Assembly: GCA_015067375.1 (NCBI GenBank)
Contig: SVMQ01000087.1
Coordinates: forward strand, 1 to 8,343
DNA: 8,343 bases
Reading direction: 5' to 3'
Origin: Oscillospiraceae bacterium
GTDB taxonomy: Bacteria; Bacillota; Clostridia; Oscillospirales; Ruminococcaceae
Shown here: piece by piece, positions 1 to 4,771 of the stretch
How positions within the stretch are numbered: position 1 is the first letter of the stretch
Layout: each line of letters starts with the position of its first letter
The notes under the pieces: model-generated
The model's input: only the letters and a program-made list of their open reading frames with translations
Databases searched by the model: none
Told to the model about the DNA's origin: nothing
Program-made: the position numbers and the translations under genes

Positions 1-731
1 AGAACGACCTCGTTATCTCCACAGGTGTTCCTATGGTCGGCAACGACGGCACAAAGCTCATAAACAACCTGCACGATCCCGCTGTTGAGCGCGCTGAGGA
101 GCTTCTCACAACACTCCAGCAGGAGAACCTGCGTTACCCCAGACACGAGCTTAACGGCTGGTCTGTAAACCCCAAGGCTTGGGCAAACAACATGGTACTG
201 TTCTATGCTGACGGCGGTACATGGGTATACGAGTCTACACTCTCTACATTTGAAAAGGCATTCGGTTGGACTGCGGACGAGATCCAGGTAGTTCCTTTCC
301 CCAAGGATCCTCAGGCAGACGCTCACTATGTAACTGCTAAGCAGGACTCCCTGATGTGGGTAAAGGGTTCTGATAACCCCGACGGCGTTGCTGCATGGCT
401 CGACTGCTGCGTAACAGCTTCCGCTGACCCCGCAGTAAGAGAAGCAGCTAAGGCACAGCAGAAGGAGAACTACGGCTGGTCCGACAACAACCTCGACGCT
501 ATCTACGCTTGGACAGCACTGGACGGCACAAGCCCCCTGACTCCCATCTTCGACTTCAAGGGCGGTCTTGGTGAGGTTTCCGACGGTTCCGCTACACAGA
601 ATCCTGTTCAGTCTCTGACAAACATGGTATATCTCGCAGGCGACCAGACCTATACACAGCTCCGTGCAGAGCACGAGCCTGCTATCCAGGCAGCTATCGA
701 CGAGATCAACAGCTACATCGAGAAGATGTAA
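1..731 (+). CDS. Extracellular solute-binding protein of an ABC transporter, C-terminal part (5' end outside window)
   Basis: The reading frame is already open at base 3 and runs 242 codons to the TAA at 729-731, so the start, signal peptide and lipobox lie outside the window. The first ATG, at 33, is internal: the codons before it continue the same protein (NDLVISTGVP). The visible part is rich in Trp, Tyr and Asp and ends in a helical tail (EPAIQAAIDEINSYIEKM), which resembles the C-terminal lobe of family 1/8 carbohydrate-binding proteins that deliver oligosaccharides to a membrane permease on the outer face of the cell. No permease or ATPase gene follows; a terminator lies 50 bp downstream, so this is the last gene of its transcript or an orphan binding protein. 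The ligand cannot be told. The class is fairly secure, because fold and tail fit, but the diagnostic N-terminus is missing. Confidence 0.8.
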   Translation, partial: NDLVISTGVPMVGNDGTKLINNLHDPAVERAEELLTTLQQENLRYPRHELNGWSVNPKAWANNMVLFYADGGTWVYESTLSTFEKAFGWTADEIQVVPFPKDPQADAHYVTAKQDSLMWVKGSDNPDGVAAWLDCCVTASADPAVREAAKAQQKENYGWSDNNLDAIYAWTALDGTSPLTPIFDFKGGLGEVSDGSATQNPVQSLTNMVYLAGDQTYTQLRAEHEPAIQAAIDEINSYIEKM

Positions 732-780
732 TTGCTGATATCGCGTTCATCCCATTTTGACGGATGACACATAAGTAAAC

Positions 781-822
781 AAAGCCACTTTTGATGCAAT
801 GTCAAAAGTGGCTTTTTGTTTT
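781..822 (+). terminator. Rho-independent terminator of the solute-binding protein gene
   Basis: A perfect 14-bp stem pairs 781-794 (AAAGCCACTTTTGA) with 802-815 (TCAAAAGTGGCTTT) across a 7-nt loop (795-801). The T-rich run continues to about 822. It lies 50 bp after the stop at 731. A smaller 6-bp hairpin (TCATCC at 747-752 with GGATGA at 762-767) precedes it. Confidence 0.92.
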
Positions 823-932
823 CATATCAGTAGGCGACGGCGAAAATAATAGCCATCTGCAATGCAGTAAAATGTACATCACAGTCTATAAAGCGAATGT
901 TCACGGCATCCTGCACGATATTACTAAACAGC

Positions 933-960
933 ACAGCCGCTCTCAACTGAAAGCGGCTGT
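933..960 (-). terminator. Hairpin after the EAL gene, probable weak terminator
   Basis: A 9-bp perfect stem pairs 933-941 (ACAGCCGCT) with 952-960 (AGCGGCTGT) around a 10-nt loop. It lies 7 bp beyond the stop codon of the leftward EAL gene, which is where its terminator should be. The tract that follows on the minus strand (GCTGTTTAG) is poor in T, so this may act more as an RNA 3'-end stabiliser or a weak terminator. Between this hairpin and the plus-strand terminator at 781-822, bases 823-932 hold nothing I recognise. Confidence 0.5.
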
Positions 961-967
961 ATGTTAT

Positions 968-2941
968 TTATGCGTGTGCTTTTGCAAGCATTTCCTTTAC
1001 GGCGCTCACGAATTCTGCCTCTCCGACAGGTCTGCAGAAGTGGTATCCCTGCAGGTATTCAACGCCCTTGCTTATAAGCAGCTCTGCCTGCTCAGCTGTT
1101 TCAACTCCCTCAGCTACGATATTCACGCCAAGTCTAAGTATCATATCAATGCAGCTGTCAAGGATTATGCGAGGCTCCTCAGTATCCTGATCCTCTCCAA
1201 AGCACGGCCAAATGAGGCTCTTATCCAGCTTGATAAGCTCAAAATGTACCTTTGCCATCTGTGCAAGGTTGGAGTAGCCTGTACCGAAATCGTCCATCGA
1301 GAAATGGCATCCCATCCTGCGCAGCTGCTCCATGTTATGCGCCAGCATATCGCCGCCGTCGATGGACGCTGTTTCTGTTATCTCAAGATTGAAGAAGCCG
1401 GGGTGTACGCCGTATTTTCTCATAATGCCCGTAAGCGTCGCCACAAGGCTGATATCAACGCTCTGCACGCCCGAAAGATTTACCTCTATGTAGTCTATGC
1501 CGAGCTGCCACAGCTTCTCGCGCGCAGCAAAATCGCACACCTTTTCAAATACGATGTTACCTATCTGACCGATAAGCCCCTGCTCCTCCGCAAGCGGAAT
1601 AAAATACTCCGGAGAGATGAAGCCTACCGTCGTCGTGTCCTGTAGCCTTACAAGTGCCTCAGCGGAAGCATAACGCTTCTTCGCCGCCGAATAGATAGGC
1701 TGGAAAACGACATTGAATGCCCGCTCCTTAACCGCCTTTGTAAGCACTCCAAGCACCGCCATGCGATAGTTCTTCTGCTCGATTATCTCGTCTGTTATAT
1801 AGTATATCTTTCCCTCTCCGCGCAGCGACGGCTGACTCAGACAGTAGTCCAGCGTGTCATAAGCCTCTTCTGTGTTTGCCGCATACTTCGGACACTCCAT
1901 TATTGTGAGGTGATAGGTCGGAAAGAAGATGCCATCCTCGGTGGATGCCGTACACTTGAAATTCCAAAGCTCGCTTCCCGAAGCAAGGTTATCCAGCTGC
2001 TGGCGCTCCTCGATGAATGCGGTCAGCGTATGCGAGCGGGAATGATACAGTCGCACACCTGGGATCGCAAAAGCTATCTGCTTGGCCGCCTGCTTGAGCA
2101 CCGATTTCGTCATGTCATAGCCCATGGATTTCTGTATCTGCTCAATGTTGTCGATGGTGAAGCTTACCATGTAGAACGGCTTTTTGCGCGCGTACATCTC
2201 AGGCACCATTATGTGGAATGCGCGTCGGTTGTAAGTGCCTGTTTCCGAGTCGGAATATTCGCGCGGATTCTCAAATCTCATATAAACATACATTGCCATC
2301 AGCGATACGCCCATTCCCGAGATGAGCCAGTATCTGGTGATGAACTGAATAAGCGCTACCGCGATCCAGATGCACAGTCCGACAACGATGGACACCCTCG
2401 CACGCTTGAAATCAGGAAGTATATCGGATATCTTGCTTTCCCCGATGTATGCATTGTTCTTCTTGAACAGTATGACAAATATAGAAACGATGTAAATGGC
2501 AATAGATATGTAGAAAACATTGACCATCGGGCCGTAAGAGTACGCGCCGAAATCATTGATCTCATAATAAAGCGGTGCAAACATCGCAAACACAACAGAT
2601 ATCAGGAATGGAAGGCTGAACGCAAAGACAAGTATCTTTGGAAGTCGCTTCTGCGCTCCCGATATGAAGCAGACATATATGAACAACAGGAACACCGTTG
2701 CATCCAGCGAACCGATAAAGAATTGATGTACCAATCTGTTTACCCACTCAGGGACAGTGTCCATATTATTCAGCGTGTACACTGACAGTATGTCGAACAG
2801 AAGATTGAAAAATGAGGCTGCCCAGAACAACGTGAATGTTTTGGTCGAAATAAGCGGCAGCCGCTTGCTGAACAGATAATCAACAAGTATGACCATCAAT
2901 ACGCCTATGGCAAGTATCTGAAATTTAAAACTGATCTCCAT
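968..2941 (-). CDS. Membrane c-di-GMP phosphodiesterase: 7-TM sensor, degenerate GGDEF, intact EAL
   Basis: This 657-residue protein is predicted to hydrolyse the second messenger c-di-GMP to pGpG at the inner face of the membrane. Residues 1-221 hold about seven hydrophobic segments (near 7-20, 36-55, 75-93, 103-121, 140-160, 183-201, 205-221) and probably sense a signal. Residues 230-385 start like a GGDEF domain (SETGTYNRRAF), but the GGDEF motif itself is replaced by sequence around SRSHTLTAFIEE, so it should not make c-di-GMP. Residues 395-655 form an EAL domain with every metal or catalytic residue expected by spacing to RocR-type enzymes: E428 (EAL), N488, E520, D550, D551, K571, E611 and Q631. 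The start is set by GGAGGAG at 2947-2953, 5 nt before the ATG. The gene stands alone, convergent with the binding-protein gene and divergent from HPr, and has its own promoter. The process it controls is unknown. Confidence 0.93.
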   Translation of the reverse strand: MEISFKFQILAIGVLMVILVDYLFSKRLPLISTKTFTLFWAASFFNLLFDILSVYTLNNMDTVPEWVNRLVHQFFIGSLDATVFLLFIYVCFISGAQKRLPKILVFAFSLPFLISVVFAMFAPLYYEINDFGAYSYGPMVNVFYISIAIYIVSIFVILFKKNNAYIGESKISDILPDFKRARVSIVVGLCIWIAVALIQFITRYWLISGMGVSLMAMYVYMRFENPREYSDSETGTYNRRAFHIMVPEMYARKKPFYMVSFTIDNIEQIQKSMGYDMTKSVLKQAAKQIAFAIPGVRLYHSRSHTLTAFIEERQQLDNLASGSELWNFKCTASTEDGIFFPTYHLTIMECPKYAANTEEAYDTLDYCLSQPSLRGEGKIYYITDEIIEQKNYRMAVLGVLTKAVKERAFNVVFQPIYSAAKKRYASAEALVRLQDTTTVGFISPEYFIPLAEEQGLIGQIGNIVFEKVCDFAAREKLWQLGIDYIEVNLSGVQSVDISLVATLTGIMRKYGVHPGFFNLEITETASIDGGDMLAHNMEQLRRMGCHFSMDDFGTGYSNLAQMAKVHFELIKLDKSLIWPCFGEDQDTEEPRIILDSCIDMILRLGVNIVAEGVETAEQAELLISKGVEYLQGYHFCRPVGEAEFVSAVKEMLAKAHA

Positions 2942-3010
2942 ATCTTCTCCTCCGTAAGATCATATAGCACACAGGCAACGCCTGCGATCGTTATTGACGT
3001 ATATACTATT

Positions 3011-3039
3011 ATTATATCATAACGCTCAGCATATTTCCA
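3011..3039 (-). promoter_or_regulatory. Promoter of the EAL gene (extended -10)
   Basis: Read on the minus strand, TGGAAA (3034-3039) is followed after 17 nt by a perfect TATAAT (3011-3016), with the extended -10 TG at 3018-3019. Transcription would start near 3004 and give a leader of about 60 nt. The leader contains a small hairpin (CAGGC 2972-2976 with GCCTG 2980-2984) and a strong GGAGGAG ribosome binding site. The -35 box matches only 4 of 6 consensus bases, which the extended -10 would offset. Confidence 0.65.
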
Positions 3040-3329
3040 TATAGTTTTCATTATTTTTTCAAAAACCTGAGCACTATAGATCAACAGCGGATATGTGCAA
3101 TTTACACAATAGCGGTCTGATAAATACCATTGTTCACAACACATAAAAGGTGGCTGTAAAGCCACAATAATCATTGTTAATTTCGTGACGGTTGAAAACT
3201 AATAGATATGTTGATTATTTTGTTGAAAGTTTTTTGTTGAATTTAGACAATCCCTACGACGTCAGTTCATGAAATATTCTGCAAAAAACAGAAAATCGGC
3301 TTTTAAAGTGACAAAATCGGAAAATTGTG

Positions 3330-3358
3330 TTGACGAATTTTTTTATTTTGGATATACT
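3330..3358 (+). promoter_or_regulatory. Promoter of the HPr gene
   Basis: TTGACG (3330-3335) and TATACT (3353-3358) are separated by 17 bp, a strong sigma-A type promoter. The start would be near 3365, giving a leader of about 100 nt. The ribosome binding site GGAGGA (3452-3457) lies 8 nt before the ATG. Direct repeats of AAAATCGG lie just upstream of the -35 box. Confidence 0.87.
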
Positions 3359-3465
3359 ATAAGCAAGAGGTCAGGATATATGCCGTGATCTTGTTGGTAT
3401 TTGAATGCAAAAGAAAGAAGTAATCAGTACAGGCAAAATATTATTTTATACGGAGGATTTTTACC

Positions 3466-3729
3466 ATGTGCATGAAAGACATCGAAGTTAAAAACCAGGT
3501 AGGTCTGCACGCAAGACCCGCAACTTTCTTCATCCAGAAGGCTAACGAGTTCAAGTCTTCTATCTGGGTAGAGAAGGAAGAGCGCAGAGTTAATGCAAAG
3601 AGCCTTCTCGGTATCCTTTCCCTCGGCATCGTTGGCGGCGCTAACATCCGCATCATTGCTGACGGCAGCGACGAGCAGCTTGCTGTTGACGGTCTTGTAA
3701 AGCTGGTAGAGAGCGGCTTCGCAGAGTGA
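3466..3729 (+). CDS. ptsH: HPr phosphocarrier protein with His15 and Ser46 sites
   Basis: This 87-residue protein has the normal HPr length. GLHARPA places the active histidine at residue 15, which accepts phosphate from enzyme I in the sugar phosphotransferase system. NAKSLLGILSLGI places a serine at residue 46, the site phosphorylated by HPr kinase in low-GC Gram-positives, where HPr-Ser-P works with CcpA in catabolite control. Both numbers match the Bacillus subtilis protein exactly if the first ATG is used, which supports this start over the Met at residue 3, as does GGAGGA 8 nt upstream. Neither ptsI nor any sugar permease gene is adjacent. The gene has its own strong promoter and ends in a terminator hairpin. 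A mainly regulatory role is possible, but the window cannot show whether a transporting phosphotransferase system exists in this organism. Confidence 0.96.
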   Translation: MCMKDIEVKNQVGLHARPATFFIQKANEFKSSIWVEKEERRVNAKSLLGILSLGIVGGANIRIIADGSDEQLAVDGLVKLVESGFAE

Positions 3730-3781
3730 TCTACCGCGAACAAATCTGTTTTATGTAATTTTCCGCTTTATGCGGTCGGCA

Positions 3782-3827
3782 GGGCAGAAAATCGGCTTTT
3801 GGTCGGATTTCTGCCCGTTTGTTTTTT
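3782..3827 (+). terminator. Terminator after HPr, next to the lipoprotein ribosome binding site
   Basis: GGGCAGAAA (3782-3790) pairs with TTTCTGCCC (3808-3816). After one A-A mismatch, four further pairs (two of them G-T) close a 7-nt loop. The tail GTTTGTTTTTT runs to 3827. It starts 52 bp after the HPr stop codon. The T-tract ends 1 nt before the GGAGG that serves the next gene, so it also lies in that gene's leader. Confidence 0.83.
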
Positions 3828-3837
3828 CGGAGGACAG

Positions 3838-4536
3838 ATGAAAAAGCTATTATTGGCGGCAGCCGCTGCCTTCGCAATGTTGCTGAGCGGCTGCACGGAT
3901 ATGCCCGAGGGCTACGAAGCAGTAAAAGCAGCCAAGCAAAAATACGAAACTCTCGACAGCGCCAGAACAGTGATGACCGACCTCTCCACAGGCGATACGA
4001 TAATGGAATTGAAATTCTTTGTCAACGCCAACGACGAGATGGTGCTAAGCTACTACGGCAAGGACGGCGAGGATGAGATGTATGCATACAGCAACGGCGC
4101 CGAGTACTTCTACAAGGAGCCTGACGCCGAAATGTGGAAGGTCATCGGCGCAGATGACGAAAACTACATATACAACCTCTACAACAGGGAATATCGCTAC
4201 CCCTACGCTCAGGGCGGTATATTCTTCCTTGACGGCACATCAGTGGAAAGCGCTGCGGTCCATAATAACACCGACGGCTCATGCACGGTCGAATATGTCT
4301 ACGACGCGGACAGACTCTCGAAATCAACAGAGGGTCTGCTGGACGGGGTAAGCAGCTTCTCTTCGCTTGCCACTACATTCGCCATCAACGCCGACGGCTA
4401 TATAACCAGCTTTACCCAGACAGGCACAGTCACAGACACTGAGGGCAATGTGAACGACATAAACCTCTGCATCACGGTGGATATGATGAATGAGGTGTAC
4501 GATATCCCTTACCCTGTCGATAAAGTCGAAAAGTAA
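3838..4536 (+). CDS. Putative lipoprotein of unknown function
   Basis: This 232-residue protein begins with a lipoprotein signal: two lysines, a hydrophobic stretch rich in Ala and Leu, and the lipobox LSGC with the lipidated Cys at 19. It should be exported and anchored to the outer face of the membrane. The mature part is acidic and rich in Tyr, Asp and Asn, with alternating polar and hydrophobic stretches that suggest beta strands (for example LKFFVNANDEMVLSYYG). I do not recognise the family; a LolA-like or DUF-type beta fold would be a guess. The frame is open from a TTG at 3799, but that start falls inside the HPr terminator. The ATG at 3838 has GGAGG (3829-3833) 4 nt upstream and gives a clean signal peptide. 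I found neither an independent strong promoter nor a clear terminator for it, so it may depend on read-through from HPr. Confidence 0.87.
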   Translation: MKKLLLAAAAAFAMLLSGCTDMPEGYEAVKAAKQKYETLDSARTVMTDLSTGDTIMELKFFVNANDEMVLSYYGKDGEDEMYAYSNGAEYFYKEPDAEMWKVIGADDENYIYNLYNREYRYPYAQGGIFFLDGTSVESAAVHNNTDGSCTVEYVYDADRLSKSTEGLLDGVSSFSSLATTFAINADGYITSFTQTGTVTDTEGNVNDINLCITVDMMNEVYDIPYPVDKVEK

Positions 4537-4622
4537 AAATAATGGAATAGTTAACCTTTTCTTTCGTGATATCTCACAGCATTAGCTGCATAAAGTTGTA
4601 CAAGTTATCCGAAATAACGCGC

Positions 4623-4669
4623 AAAAAGTTACAAAACGGTTACAAAAGGTTGCAAAACGGTTACAAAAA
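4623..4669 (+). repeat. Phased A-tract tandem repeats (10-11 bp period)
   Basis: Five A4-A5 tracts begin at 4623, 4633, 4644, 4654 and 4665, that is steps of 10, 11, 10 and 11 bp, matching the DNA helical repeat. Unit sequences vary around AAAACGGTTAC. The 16-nt word CAAAACGGTTACAAAA occurs exactly twice, at 4632 and 4653, 21 bp apart. Phased A-tracts are known to bend DNA, so this stretch is predicted to be intrinsically curved. The repeats overlap the -35 region of the M23 promoter. Confidence 0.85.
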
Positions 4670-4678
4670 TGTTATACT
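4650..4678 (+). promoter_or_regulatory. Promoter of the M23 peptidase gene (extended -10, inside the repeats)
   Basis: TTGCAA (4650-4655), 17 bp, then TATACT (4673-4678), with the extended -10 TG at 4670-4671. The -35 box is formed where one repeat unit reads GGTTGC instead of CGGTTAC. Transcription would start near 4685, leaving a leader of about 87 nt that opens with a hairpin. Confidence 0.75.
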
Positions 4679-4683
4679 TCTAG

Positions 4684-4718
4684 CAGCGGTCATAAAGATA
4701 ATTTACTTTTGTCCGCTG
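4684..4718 (+). promoter_or_regulatory. 5' leader hairpin of the M23 peptidase mRNA
   Basis: CAGCGG (4684-4689) pairs with CCGCTG (4713-4718). Inside, after a T-T mismatch, CA pairs with TG, then AAAG (4694-4697) with CTTT (4706-4709), closing an 8-nt loop. The structure would sit at the very 5' end of the transcript. No poly-T tract follows, so it is more likely an mRNA-stabilising or regulatory hairpin than a terminator. Confidence 0.55.
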
Positions 4719-4771
4719 TCATCTTTTGGCTAAGACGAAGATATCAGTTTTAATATATTTAAGGAGGAAAC

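Larger units (their letters stand above)
2942..3465. other. Divergent AT-rich intergenic region between the EAL and HPr genes
   Basis: About 520 bp without a supported gene. The left end holds the EAL leader and promoter (to about 3040); the right end holds the HPr promoter and leader (from 3330). The middle contains a hairpin with a GTAA loop (GTGGCT 3150-3155 with AGCCAC 3160-3165), an adjoining inverted repeat ACAAT-AATC-ATTGT (3164-3177), and four irregularly spaced GTTGA words at 3191, 3210, 3222 and 3236. Two copies of AAAATCGG lie 21 bp apart at 3292 and 3313. I could not recognise a known riboswitch or small RNA here. A 48-codon minus-strand frame (3051 to 2905) has no ribosome binding site and is not called. 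Confidence 0.6.
4537..4771 (+). other. Intergenic region and leader upstream of the M23 peptidase
   Basis: Bases 4537-4622 contain only small signals: CAGC-ATTA-GCTG (4577-4588), the palindrome TTGTACAA (4596-4603), and GTTAT-CCGAA-ATAAC (4604-4618). No convincing terminator for the lipoprotein gene is visible. Bases 4623-4669 are the phased A-tract repeats, 4650-4678 the promoter, and 4684-4718 a leader hairpin. AAGGAGG at 4761-4767 is a full ribosome binding site, 4 nt before the ATG at 4772. Confidence 0.7.

Noticed and set aside
755..807. Antiterminator pairing of TTTTGAC (755-761) with GTCAAAA (801-807)
   Set aside because: It is only 7 bp and lies after the stop codon, against a perfect 14-bp competing stem, so it is unlikely to form.
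791..1645. Open frame of 284 codons on the plus strand over the end of the EAL gene
   Set aside because: It starts inside a terminator hairpin, is rich in Cys and His without a domain, and is antisense to the conserved EAL catalytic region.
1910..2785. Open frame of 291 codons on the plus strand opposite the EAL protein
   Set aside because: It is antisense to the membrane and GGDEF-like regions, with no ribosome binding site and a very Arg/His/Tyr-rich composition typical of a shadow frame.
2942..3004. c-di-GMP riboswitch in the EAL leader
   Set aside because: The leader is only about 60 nt with a 5-bp hairpin and lacks the conserved GEMM sequence blocks.
3441..3743. Minus-strand 100-codon frame opposite HPr
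   Set aside because: It fully overlaps an 87-residue HPr with both phosphorylation sites; the antisense frame has no support.
3799..3837. Upstream TTG start extending the lipoprotein by 13 residues
   Set aside because: It would begin inside the terminator hairpin, lacks a ribosome binding site, and puts extra residues before a standard lipoprotein signal peptide.
4623..4669. Short regular repeats as a CRISPR array or iteron origin
   Set aside because: The period is 10-11 bp with no unique spacers, and no cas, rep or dnaA gene or AT-rich unwinding region is attached. The spacing fits DNA curvature better.
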